A stretch of 64,000 nt of DNA from Rhizomys pruinosus (lineage: Eukaryota; Chordata; Mammalia; Rodentia; Spalacidae): contig VZQC01003076.1 in assembly GCA_009823505.1 (NCBI GenBank), positions 2,953,001-3,017,000 of the forward strand, written 5' to 3'. Shown here in pieces: positions 23,127 to 33,640 of the stretch. Numbering within the stretch: the first letter of the stretch is position 1; each line of letters begins with the position of its first letter. Under the pieces are notes generated by a model, which saw only the letters and a program-made list of their open reading frames with translations, was not told the origin of the DNA and searched no databases. A program made the translations under genes and the position numbers.

Positions 23127-23343
23127 GAGGGACAAAAAAGATGACTCAGTAGTTAAGCCTGCACTTGTAGAGAAGCCATGTTTGGTTCCCAGCACCCACA
23201 TGACAGCTAACAACCATCTGTAACTCCATTTTCAAGGGAATCTGATGCCCTCTTCTGGCCTTGCAGGCATTATACGCAAGTGTTGCACTTCATATACATT
23301 CAAACAAAACACTATATATGTGCAAATTTAAATAAATAATGTC
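23127..23343 (+). mobile_element. B3-type SINE with TSD
   Basis: The body GTTCCCAGCACCCACATGAC, 'aacaaccatctgtaactcc' and 'ctgatgccctcttctgg' is B3. Flanking TTAAAGAATT(TATT)ATGAG (about 23112-23130) and TTAAAGAATTATGAG (23344-23358) mark the duplication. Confidence 0.88.
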
Positions 23344-23359
23344 TTAAAGAATTATGAGC

Positions 23360-24020
23360 TACTTATGAAATATATAAATTTAACTGATATCTACTTAAAT
23401 ATTAGAATTTCATTTCTGTCTCACAGATTTTTTTCAAACTCTTCAAACTTTATAGTAATTTTTTTTGGCTATTTGAGACACTCAATAATCTTTATCAAGC
23501 ATCATTGATAATTCAGACACCATTTTGAGCATCATGTAAAGACAATAGTAAATAAAAAACCAATAATCTCAGCTCTCATGATGTTTTCATTCTAATCGGT
23601 AGAGGCAGACTAAGCAAAAACAACAAAGCTATGACTTGTGACAGTCAGAATTCCAAGCACTACCCCTAATGTCCCTTGTCTTTGTGTGCTACCCCATTGT
23701 CCTTGAGTTGAAATATAACCTATAAATATGATAAAATATCACTCATGTGATCGTTACCTTACATGGAAAAAAACAGTTTTGCAGATCTAATTAATATTAC
23801 ACATAATTTGTACTAAAGTATGGTGCTCATCAATGTAGACCCAACCTATGACTTCTGAGACCTTTAATGCCTGGTCTGGGTCTTAGAGACAGAAATGTGG
23901 AAGTGAGAGGTTGAGAGAATGACCAGGACTCAAAGAGAGGAAGAATCTGTAATGCTGACGATGAACAGCTGACAGACTTGGGAGCACTGCCAACAAGGAA
24001 AGGGTAAACACGGACAACCA
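23360..24020. other. Unique or very old sequence
   Basis: No gene is recognised. 23640-23830 could be an ancient repeat relic, but I cannot name a family. Confidence 0.4.
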
Positions 24021-24037
24021 ACAAAAAACTGTCTTTT

Positions 24038-24186
24038 ATTTATTTATTTGTTTGTTTGTTTATTTTGGTCTTTTTGAGACAGGGTCTCCCCTGTAGCCTC
24101 AGCTGTCCTAGAACTCACTCTGTAGACCAGGCTGGCCTTGAACTCACAAAGATCCACCTGCCTCTGCCTCCCAAATGCTAGGATTA
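24038..24186 (-). mobile_element. B1 SINE with TSD
   Basis: Poly-(TTTA/TTTG) tail, then the complement of B1 with GTAGACCAGGCTGGCCTTGA. AAAAAACTGTCTTTTA occurs on both sides (about 24024-24038 and 24186-24201), marking the target-site duplication. Confidence 0.95.
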
Positions 24187-24201
24187 AAAAACTGTCTTTT
24201 A

Positions 24202-25420
24202 AAATGAAGAAGCTGAATCCTCTCATTGATCCAAGAGAGACCAAAAGGATAGCACTCTAAATGAAAAAATTAGCCAATACAACACCTCAATCTGAGCACA
24301 GAAAGACACTAGGCAAAACGTTTACGTCAAACCATGTGGAAGCTATATAACATTACTAATAAACTGATTGTTTTGGAGCTTGCTAAATGAGTGATTTAGC
24401 AAAAACAAAAAAAATGAATGTGGTATTTTAGGAACTGATTGATACTATGTAAGAAAAAGTAAAACACTAATGGGACATGATGGGAATGGGAGTGGGCTAG
24501 GTGGGGATGACAGTCCTAAAGTAGGCAAAACTCCAATAAAATGTTGATTAGCAGGAGGGATGCAACCTTGTTGACATTAGGAATTTCCAGAGGTGGGAAC
24601 ATCTATAAAGTCTAGAACACTCCTGAAATTATAGTCAATTAACCAACTTGCTCAAAGAAGTTTGGGGGTTAGTCAAATGAAGTATCCAGTCTAGATCCTG
24701 CCTGCTTCCCAGAGTTCATAGTTCAAATGAAGGATAAGTCCCTTTTTCCCACTTTCTTCCTTTCCTGTCTTCTATCCTTATTTCAGTGAGCATTTACTAT
24801 ATGATTATTTTTGTATAAAACTGAGCTAGATAGTATAATGTACTGAATTAGATGAATGGGGCACTGCTCTCAGCCTTAGCTATCTAGTGAGAGTACACAG
24901 ACAATCACAGGTAGTATGGAAAGGGAAATGAGCTGTGGTAGAGAAGAACCAAAAGATGGCTAGCTCAGCCCTAGTGGCTTAAAGAGGGTTTCCTTAAATG
25001 AGGGATGTCTAGGCTGAAGGGAGATAAAAAATCACCATAGGAAACTGTGTTACCTCCCAAAGAAGACACTAAGACCTTCGAGTTCTGGTCAGAGTAGAGT
25101 GTGCTCACAGAAGGATGTCACAGATCAGGATGAAGCCTGTATTAGAAGGAGCATGGGATAGAAGAGTTAAGGAAATGCCTAGAGCTGAGGACAGAGTATG
25201 CAAATCTTGTCAAGGAGCTTAGAGCTTACCTTAAGATGAACAGAAAGCCACTGAGGACTAAGATGCAAGACTTCGCCTTTTACAAAGACTGCTGGGATGA
25301 TGTGAAGTGATAATGCTCAGAGATCATCTTCAATTTCACTGGCTCTAGAATTACCTAAAATATGTCACTGTGAGTGTCCCCATGGTGCTGTGAGGTACCT
25401 AACTAAGAAAGAAAGAGTTA
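24202..25420. other. Unique sequence
   Basis: I recognise no repeat family or exon. Confidence 0.4.
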
Positions 25421-25682
25421 CCCTGAAGATGGACAACACCAGGCAATGATCTGAGGTCCCAGACTGGATAACAAGGAAAACAAGCCAGCAAGCTCAGTGC
25501 CCATATCCCCCACCACTGTCTTTGTAACTGTGAATACATGTGGCTAGATAACTCATGTTCCTACCACCAGGCCTTCCCACCATGAAGGTCTGTACCCCTT
25601 CATACTAGGAGCTAAAATAAAACTTTTCTACCATAACTTGCTTTGGGTCAGGTATTTATCACAGAAATGAGAAAAGTAATAT
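25421..25682 (+). mobile_element. Old rodent LTR-like or DNA-transposon-like relic
   Basis: The end 'aaaataaaacttttctaccataacttgctttgggtcaggtatttatcacag' has the AATAAA-plus-'tcaggtatttatcacag' pattern found at the ends of rodent MaLR/URR-type repeats. The family is uncertain. Confidence 0.4.
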
Positions 25683-25689
25683 AGGCATC

Positions 25690-27183
25690 ATGGTTGGGTG
25701 AGGGAATCCCGCAGAGCAGAGAAATGGAAGTACTTCAGATGGCGTGTAGAAATGGCAAGGAAGTCACGGGTCCACAAGGAAGCCATTGGGAGAGGTAAAA
25801 CGAATGGGATGTAGCGTAACACAGGAGATTCCAGGATGGGTGCCAGATTTCTGATCTGACCCATTATGTGTCTGTCAATAACAGCACTGTGTATAGTATC
25901 TTAGACATAATCAGTTATATGGTGGAGGTAACTAGCATTGTAGAAATCCCTATGTGGGATTTGTAGGAAGAGGGATCTGGGTAGGGATGGTATCAGATGG
26001 TGCCCATCAGCTTTCAATTGCTGTGATAGCACAGGGTCTTCTGAAAAGGTTGAAGCTTGATTTGGGCTTGAAGGATAGGTAACATTTGATTGTAAGAGAA
26101 GAGAAAGGAAGACTCTTCCTGTTAGCAGAACAGCCTAAGCATTGGCAGAATAAGGAAGGCTAGATATCAGGCCAGGTGAGGCCTTGGGTGAGCAGTTTAG
26201 TCAGCTGTATACAAAAAGCAATGTCTGGATGCAGAGAGGGAAGATGAGTTGCTTCGAAAGTCCAAGGACAAGGTAATAATGTCACATGTCTGGCATAGTC
26301 CCTTTTCCATTAATTAGGAAGAAAAGTCAAACTTCTGAACCTGAACCAACCCGAACCATGCATTCAGAGAGAACAGACATCAATGTGAAAGTCCCAGAAC
26401 ATTATCTGAAGCGGAAGGTTCTCAGCATTGCAAACAGAAGTTTCATGCAACAATCAGTATCAAGTCAATCCAGAAGTAGACAGGATTCTGTGAGAAGTCT
26501 AGGGTCATGTGATACTTAAAGGCACGCTAGTCAACAAAGAAACATAATGGTTCATATCAGAAGAATCTGGCAACAGTGAGTAGAGCACGGGTTAGCAAGT
26601 GAGGAGACCCAGTCCACAGAAATACTCCTGCAGGCACACACAGGATCGGGGATGGAAAAGCTCACTAGACAGATCTGTGTCCGGGGCCCAAGGAGGGTAG
26701 GAAATCCAAGCCCCGCTTCTGGTAATGACTGAAAACGTGAAAACTAGGACTAAGGAAAGACACAAAGGGGCAGTCCAGAATTGCAGCACCCAATCAGAGA
26801 GGAGAAACAGCATGGAATTGTTAGCTCTTCATCTGTGCTTCATAATATATCATGGTTAACATCTCAGTGGATTTTGCAGACTCATAGAAAATGAAAAGAA
26901 TCCTTTAGCACTGTCTTAGGCATGCTGATTAACAGCTAGCAATGGGTGTAAAGGCAGTGGCAGAACGCTGAGAATGCAGGGCCAGGTAGATAAAATAAAT
27001 GTCTCAAGCACTTACTATATGTTAGAGAGTGTGCCATCAGCAAGACCTTTATTATATTTAGTGCCCACATTAGCCTTATAAGAAGCTAATGCTACAGATT
27101 TTTCTGAAAAGGAAGTCAACATCAGAGAGATTAATACATTACACTAATTGTAAATGGCAGAACAGCAACGTGAAACAAAGCCT
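25690..27183. other. Mostly unique sequence
   Basis: A short MaLR-like remnant may lie near 26000-26075 ('cagctttcaattgctgtgatagcac'). Otherwise I see nothing. The 77-codon frame at 26286-26519 has no recognisable domain. Confidence 0.4.
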
Positions 27184-27440
27184 CTGAGGCTGGGAAGATG
27201 GCTCAGTGGGTAAAGAGTTTATAGCTCAACAGTGAGGACTGGAGTTCAGACCCTCCCACCCCATAAACGCAAGGTAGGCATGGAGGTCAATTATCCTCCT
27301 GCTCTGAAGCTGGGGGAGACAGGTTCCCCCAGGACAGGCTGACTAGGTAGACTACCAAACCACCTAGTTCCCAGTACTGAGAGACCCTGCCTCAAAACAC
27401 AGGAGAGAACAGGCAAGGAAAAATAGGATGTCATCCTCTG
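27184..27440 (+). mobile_element. B4-type SINE (tRNA head plus B1-like body)
   Basis: The head AGGCTGGGAAGATGGCTCAG and the B-box-like GGAGTTCAGACCCTCCCACC are followed by a B1-derived segment ending ACTGAGAGACCCTGCCTCAA. This head-plus-B1 layout is that of B4 (ID-B1 fusion) elements. It runs straight into the CA-rich VNTR. Confidence 0.75.
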
Positions 27441-27441
27441 G

Positions 27442-27484
<43 letters not shown>

Positions 27485-27840
27485 CAGCAGCATGCACATA
27501 CCAGCACACACACAGCTGATGTCATCCTCTCACTTTCAAACACACACACACAGCAGCATGAGCATACCAGCACACACACACACACACACACACACCTGAT
27601 GTCAGACCCTGGCATTCACATTCATGCACACACACACACACATACACACACACCAGCACACACACCTGATGTCAAACTCTGACATTCACATTCATACACA
27701 CACACGCACGCATACACATGCAAACCAGCACACACACACATCTGATGCCATCCTTTCACATTCACATTCACACAAATATACACACATGCACATCAGCACA
27801 CACATACATGCACACCAGTACACACACACACATCATTCAT
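27428..27840. repeat. CA-rich VNTR with ~70-90 bp units
   Basis: Units start with GATGTCA or GATGCCA at 27428, 27518, 27598, 27668 and 27744, and run through 'cattcacattca', a variable CA run and 'accagcacacacac'. Unit length varies with the CA runs. The long Thr/His and Val/Cys frames here are repeat artefacts. Confidence 0.9.
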
Positions 27841-28256
27841 ATATTCATATATATTCAAACACAGTCATACATACCACATGCTCATACTTCCATTAAAAAT
27901 AGAAAAAACACCCTCTATGGCCTCACAATTTATATTCATTTTATTTCTCACCTCAGTTCTGCCAAAATAAAGGCCTAGAAACAATGATCAGAATGCTGGA
28001 GACATGTACTACTAGTTTACAGATTCCAACCCAGAAAAAGCAGTTTCCAGTTGGAGGTAGGGGGTGAATAAGGATTCTGTGAGAGGACTGGTTCAGCTCT
28101 GGGACCAGAAATGTCCATGGTAAGTTTGCAATATCATACTGCAGGGAAGCTGTAAAACTTAGGAAGGTTTTGCCAATGAGTCATACACACTTCCCAAAGA
28201 AGGTCCCATGAGCCAAAGATCAAACAAATTGACTCTGAATAAGGAAAAGAGGAATA
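27841..28256. other. Unique sequence
   Basis: No gene or repeat recognised between the VNTR and the solo LTR. Confidence 0.4.
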
Positions 28257-28262
28257 CATCAT

Positions 28263-28669
28263 TGTTGGGCCCTATGGGCCCTCTCTACCTGTGGGCCCTA
28301 AGAGAATGTGGCCTACTGTAACTCCCTGAGCCTGACTAGAGTTTAGCCACCTGCCTCTGTCCAGTCACTTCCACATAGGAGTGACTCAGCATAGCTCGAC
28401 CTGAAAATGCCTACAACCAATGTGGTGAGTTACTATTGGCCCAAAGCTATCCCCTCACTCTATGTATCTCCTCTCCCACCGCCTTTTCTCCACCCCTCCC
28501 GCCAAGAATATATAAGCGGCTGCCTGATGTAATAAAGTGAGTCCTCGCTTCGATGAGCTCCCAGTCTTGTGGACCGTTGACACTCATTATCCCGCTCAGC
28601 CCCATCCACCGAGGAGGCCGGCTGGTTCGAGCCTTTTCTCCCCCACCCCTCTTCAGGTGACACCCTACA
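28263..28669 (+). mobile_element. Solo ERV LTR, 407 bp, 6-bp TSD
   Basis: The element begins TGTTGGGCCCTATGGGCCC and ends CACCCTACA. It contains a TATA box (GAATATATAAG, about 28506) and a polyadenylation signal (GTAATAAAG, about 28530) followed by a U5-like segment. The perfect duplication CATCAT flanks it (28257-28262 and 28670-28675). Six-bp duplications and TGTTGGG starts are typical of class II (betaretrovirus-like) rodent ERVs; the class is inferred from this. No internal viral sequence is present. It may keep promoter signals, and no intact gene depends on it within the window. Confidence 0.93.
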
Positions 28670-28675
28670 CATCAT

Positions 28676-29247
28676 TATACTTAAACTGAGGAATTAATAA
28701 AAGTATTAAGATGAACTAATTGGTCATAGCTGGACTATAGGATAAATTAGCTCACTATTTTGAAAACAAAACAAAACAAAATTTAATTGATCATGTCTCT
28801 CACTGTTCCAATATGAATAATAGTAGTTAATGATGGAAAGCTTTGCTTTTGAATGTCTTAACAGGACTTCAGCTGACAAATGAAGAAGAAATAATATGTA
28901 GCTACTACCATTTTCAACACCAAATGCATCTAGGGTTTGAGAAACAATGACTATTAGCAATATTTAGAGAGAAAACAAAAAGTAGATGCTTCCAGATCAC
29001 CACTTCTGAAAGAGTCCATAAAAAGAAACAAACTCTAATAAATCTCTTACCACCTTACAACTTGTAATTTACAAGAAATACATAATTATAGAAAATGTCA
29101 CGAAAAGCACGGACACCCAAACAGCAAATTTCAAAATGTAGGAAATTCTTGAAACAACTGATTTCATAGCCTCAAAAAACCAACTGCAATTGCAAAAATT
29201 TGCATAGGCAATGATTAAAAGGAGAATTAAAGCTCATGATGCCATGT

Positions 29248-29250
<3 letters not shown>
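28676..29250. other. Unique AT-rich sequence
   Basis: No repeat or exon recognised. Confidence 0.4.

Positions 29251-29286
<36 letters not shown>
29251..29286. repeat. (CA)n microsatellite
   Basis: About 18 CA units. Confidence 0.97.
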
Positions 29287-29288
<2 letters not shown>

Positions 29289-29289
29289 C

Positions 29290-29430
29290 ACCCCATCCCA
29301 TCTCTAGGGAGGCTGAGACAGGACCATCATAAGCTTGAAGCCAGCCTGGCCTTCATAGTGAGTATTAGGGAGCATAACTTCAGAGCAAAACTCTCCTTTA
29401 AAAAGCCAAACTAAACAACAAGACAAGACA
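29290..29430 (+). mobile_element. Degenerate B1/B4-like SINE fragment
   Basis: The blocks GGGAGGCTGAGACAGGACCA and AAGCCAGCCTGGCCTTCATA match a B1 body without its 5' end. The CA repeat may have grown from the missing part. Confidence 0.5.
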
Positions 29431-30040
29431 ACTGAAACATGGATCTTCAGTGATTTTTTTATTTGTAAAAATAGTAAACAGCATGAGTTTTTTTTTGAGA
29501 CCCCTTAACTTTTGGAGACATATAACAAAATATTAAGATTTCACCACAATAACACATGAAGGACGCAGATCGATAAAGGAATAGTTAAAATGAGATTGGT
29601 CATATGTTGATAATTATTGCAGCTGAATTATAGATATAAATGAATTGATCATGTTATCCCATCAACTTTTGCACACATTTGAAATTCCTCAAAGTAAAAA
29701 TTTTATTATATTTCAAGTAGATTATTCCACATAAAATAATTGGTAAAAACCATTCTAAGGATTGACTTGAACTTCAGATTGCATTTTCAGTGGAAATTGC
29801 CTCACTGACAAGAAAATCCTCCTCCCCTGGTGCTGCCTGGGTACTGAATGTGCTCAAAGTGGAAAAAATAGATCATATTGAATATGATTTTCTAAAATGG
29901 GAGATTTGGAACCAAATCAGGAAAGACATTTTTCTTAACTGCTCTTAAATTCAGATATCATTAGTGTCCTATTAGAAGTCATGTCCAGCGTTATTCCTGC
30001 AGATGAGATTCTCAAAATCATACAAAATCAAACAGGAAAT
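29431..30040. other. Unique AT-rich sequence
   Basis: No gene or repeat recognised. Confidence 0.4.
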
Positions 30041-30102
30041 TGTGCAACTTGAGCATGGTGAACACTGGGAAGGTGCGAGAGGAGGCGTCTGTAGTCAGAG
30101 CC

Positions 30103-30350
30103 TCAAGAGGAGCAGGGAATGCTGAGCTGCTCTCTCTGCATCCCATCGACCTCTACGGATTCTCCCATTGACCCAACCCAGCTATGAACAAGGGCCAGGG
30201 CAGCCAGGAAAATGCACAGCTTAGAGGTCATTCGGCCAGTCTGGGATCCAGACCGACAAGGAAGCAAAGATGGAGCAAGGTAAGTAAAGGCGACATCAGC
30301 TGACAGTGGAACCTTGTGCACGCGAGAGCTCTGTACTTCACGTATATTGT
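30103..30350. other. Possible first-exon-like segment (uncertain)
   Basis: Two unrelated features overlap. On the plus strand ATGGAGCAAG|GTAAGTA (ATG at 30270, purine at -3, G at +4, exon end 30279) joins a good Kozak context to a consensus splice donor. On the minus strand an ATG near 30232 opens a frame that begins MTSKLCIFLAALALVHSW, a plausible signal peptide, and stays open for 42 codons. Neither matches a gene I can name. No second exon is identified, so both may be chance. Confidence 0.25.
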
Positions 30351-30791
30351 ATCCTCATATTTACATATAACTAATCCTTACTATGCGATGTGTGTGCAAG
30401 TGTGCATATGTGTGTGTGTGAAGAGAGAGAAAGATTAAGGTATTAAAATTCAATACCAGTGTCTAATGAATTATGAAAAGATGTTCAAATCTGCAAAATC
30501 TGAGTTCCTGCCAACTAAAACAAGGAAGTCCATCTTTCACCTTTCAAAATGTCATGTGCTTCCATGTTTTACCACACTCGTTCACAGTGACACTTAGGTG
30601 CGGGGTTTGCTCACACCCACACACTCCTAAGGAGAACACAGATTGTGGGTAGCAGTGTTCACAGAGACGATATCACAGCATGGCCAAGAGCTCGAACTCC
30701 TGGCTGGAGTTCTTGCAGCCTCCGCGAGCCCGCGGCCACTAGCTCCCTTCCTCACTTCGTTCTTCTTTCCAACCTCTTATTAAGTAATGAG

Positions 30792-31062
30792 CTTGGGGCT
30801 GGAGAGATGTTCGGTGAGGAAGAGCACTTCCCATGCAAGCATGAGGAGCTGAGTTCAGATCCTAACCCTGGGTGAGAAAAATAGCCAGGCGTGGATGCCT
30901 GGGAGCCTGTAACCTCAGCAGGGTGTGCAGAATGAAGACAGGAGGCAGCAGCTTCCCCTAACCTCTGGGCACCACATGAACACACTGATTGAATGCACAC
31001 ATGCACATAGATCACACGCATACACAAACACACATACACTCACATAAGAAAAAGTAATAAAC
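30792..31062 (+). mobile_element. B4-type SINE
   Basis: The head TGGGGCTGGAGAGATGTTCG and the B-box-like GAGTTCAGATCCTAACCC are followed by a B1-like middle (AGCCAGGCGTGGATGCCTGG) and a CA/AATAAA tail. Confidence 0.8.
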
Positions 31063-31128
31063 TTCTCTACACGCCAGTAAAATTGGAGAAATGGCAGAAA
31101 ACTTCATACCCTTAAGATTGCTCTGCAC

Positions 31129-31372
31129 AGGGGCTGGAGAGTATGGCCTAGTGGTTAAGAGTGCCGACCGCTCTTACAGAGGACCCAGGTTCGATCCCCA
31201 GCACCCACATGGCGGCCGAGAACCGTCTGAAACTCCAATTCCAGGAGAACTCCAGTTTCAGGGGAATCCAACACCCTCTTCTGACCTCCACGGCTTTGCA
31301 CTACACGAGTGCACAAACTTGCATGCAGACAGTACATTCATACACATACAGAAATAAATAAAAATTAAAAAA
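31129..31372 (+). mobile_element. B3-type SINE with perfect 14-bp TSD
   Basis: Near-consensus copy: GGCCTAGTGGTTAAGAGTGC, GGTTCGATCCCCAGCACCCA, then an internal CCAGGAGAACTCCAGTTTCA block. AAGATTGCTCTGCA stands at 31114-31127 and 31373-31386. It is one of the youngest insertions here. Confidence 0.97.
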
Positions 31373-31603
31373 AAGATTGCTCTGCATATAAGTATTCTGA
31401 TAACATTAAAATGTCTATTGATTGTGAATGTATAATATCACATGTCGTATGTGTGCACAAAGATGGTGGCATGAGAATATTTATTTCATCAATATTTGTA
31501 CTGATTATTTTAGCAAATAAACAGAAATAAGTACGTGTGTTTGTTGCAAATAATGTAAAGACTTGAATGAATAAGATATAAATAAAAAGCTATATTTCTC
31601 AGG

Positions 31604-31842
31604 GCTGGAGAGGTAGCCTAGCGGTTAAGAGCACCGACTGCTCTTGCAGAGGACCGGGGTTCGATCCCCAGCATCCACATGGCAGCTAAGAACCGTCTGT
31701 AATTCCAATTCCAGGAGAACTCCAGTTCCAGGAAAATCCGAGACCCTCTTCTGACCTCCGAGGCATTGCATGACACGGGTGCACAAACATACACTCAGAC
31801 AGTACATTCATACACATACAAAAATAAATAAAAATTTTTTAA
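31604..31842 (+). mobile_element. B3-type SINE with TSD
   Basis: Near-consensus B3. AAAAGCTATATTTCTCAG occurs before (about 31586-31603) and after (about 31843-31860) the element. Confidence 0.96.
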
Positions 31843-31859
31843 AAAAGCTATATTTCTCA

Positions 31860-32002
31860 GCTGGTGCGGTGGCACATGACATTGATCCCAGCACTCGGGA
31901 GGCAGAGGCATGTGGATGTCTGTGAATTTAAGACCAGCCTGGTCTACATAATTTGTTCCAAGACAGCTGGGGCTACAGAGAACTCCTGTCTCAAAAAGAC
32001 CA

Positions 32003-32049
<47 letters not shown>

Positions 32050-32051
32050 AT
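31860..32051 (+). mobile_element. B1 SINE with long (AAAT)n tail
   Basis: A B1 body (CGGTGGCACATGACATTGAT, GCCTGGTCTACATAATTTGT, AGCTGGGGCTACAGAGAACT) with an AAAT tail of about 50 bp. It sits directly on the right-hand duplication of the preceding B3, and ATTTCTCA recurs after the tail. Confidence 0.95.
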
Positions 32052-32444
32052 TTCTCATGGATGTCTATTTCTATCAGCTATAATATATTTGTAGGTCAAG
32101 CTATATAAAAGTTTTACAAAAGCTCTGGGAATATATCCGACCTGACAATAGCCTTGAGTTGGGGAAAAAGTAGTCTAAGAGCCTAAGATTTATTATTTTA
32201 TTTGAATTCTTATAGGGAATATTTATTGATGAGGCATTTGTGTGAATAAAATTTTATACAGTTTTGAAGAAACACTTAAGTCCTCCTCACTGCAAGCCAG
32301 TGCAGCCCTGTGGTCAATACACATCAAAGAAATATCTCATTTGCCAAGACCTTTCCTGTGTGATGCTTCCTCCTCAAAATCACAACAGTTGTCATCATAT
32401 TCTCTTGTTTAATTAATGGAGTTTTCCAAAATCCTTTGTTGATT
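32052..32444. other. Unique AT-rich sequence
   Basis: Nothing recognised. Confidence 0.4.
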
Positions 32445-32661
32445 TATATATTTTTATTATATGTATAGATGAGTGTTTTGACTGAATGTATGCAAGTTTA
32501 CCATATTCATGCAATGCTTAAGGAAGCTGGCAAAAGGCATGGGACCCCCTGGAACTGGAGTTATGGACAGTTGTTAGCTGCCATATAGGTGCTGGGAACA
32601 AAACCTTTGTCCTTGGCAAGAACAGCCAGTGCTCTTAACCACTGAGCAAAATTTCCAGCCC
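32445..32661 (-). mobile_element. B3-type SINE, diverged
   Basis: Complement of B3: CCCCTGGAACTGGAGTTATG, ATAGGTGCTGGGAACAAAAC, CAGTGCTCTTAACCACTGAG, ending at 'tttccagcccg'. Confidence 0.9.
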
Positions 32662-33204
32662 GAATTTCTGGAGTTTCAATATTAATCAGTTATTCCCATA
32701 CATATGAATCATATTGGATGTTTGAATGGTAGGGATCTATATTGCTTCCATTAGTTCATGCCAAATGACAATAATTAATGTTCCTTTTTATTTGACAATT
32801 TTTGATGATTTTATATAAATGATAAGGGTGTCAAAATACAACTTAATTTTCCTCTGAAGAGTTGTGAATAGGACTTAAAATGTGAGATGTGGAATTAAAA
32901 AGCAGAGATAGAGTCACCACTCAAGGTTCAGAGTGAGACATTATCCAAGCCTTCAGATGTAACTCGAAATACATCAGCAACATGGAAAGAAGATGAGGTT
33001 TGGATATGGGCTGACCAAATTTGTTTAAGTGTTTCTGAGAGATATTATTATTGTAACATTGCTACATGTGTTGGAAAATAAAATTATTACTATTTCATAT
33101 TTTTAAATAATATTTTGTGCTGCTGAAAAGTGGAAAATGATTTAATACTGGATTGTCATCCTCTCCAACTGAGATCCCTAAATCAAGAAAAGTGTGCGTT
33201 TTGA
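32662..33204. other. Unique AT-rich sequence
   Basis: Nothing recognised. Confidence 0.4.
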
Positions 33205-33408
33205 ATTTATATTTCATTCGGACAAGTGTTTCACCTGTGTATACCTAGATCACATACAGGCAATGCTTGTGGAGGCCAGAGGAAGGTCTAGGATCCATGG
33301 ATCTGACCCAGTGGATGCTTGTAAATGGCCATGTATGTAAAAGGAGCTAGACCTGGGTCTTCTACAAGAATAGTAAGTGCTCTTAACTGCTGAGCAATCT
33401 CCCAATTC
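33205..33408 (-). mobile_element. B2/B3-type SINE, diverged
   Basis: Complement of a tRNA-derived SINE: CAATGCTTGTGGAGGCCAGA, AGACCTGGGTCTTCTACAAG, GTGCTCTTAACTGCTGAGCA. It is older than the neighbouring B3 copies. Confidence 0.85.
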
Positions 33409-33570
33409 CAAGAAAAGTATATTCTTGAGAAACAACTGTAAGTGAGTTCTCAAGTTTCATCTGAAGGTAACCATCTAAACTGGACTATTAGGGTTTTTCA
33501 GAAGTGGTCCCATTTGATCAACAAAGCACAATGATAAACCCATGCATCTGATGTCATCAAGGTGTTTTTT

Positions 33571-33640
33571 GTTTGTTTTTGTTTTTTGTTGTTTTTTTTT
33601 TTTTTTTTTTNTTTAATTTCATTGATTTTTTTTGAGTTTT
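33571..33640. repeat. T-rich tract containing an N
   Basis: A long T/TG run carries an ambiguous base at 33611. It is either a sequencing ambiguity or a joined gap, so its length is not reliable. Confidence 0.9.

Noticed and set aside
31129..31250. tRNA gene from A and B boxes
   Set aside because: The boxes belong to B3 SINE heads here and elsewhere in the window; no cloverleaf-forming tRNA was found.
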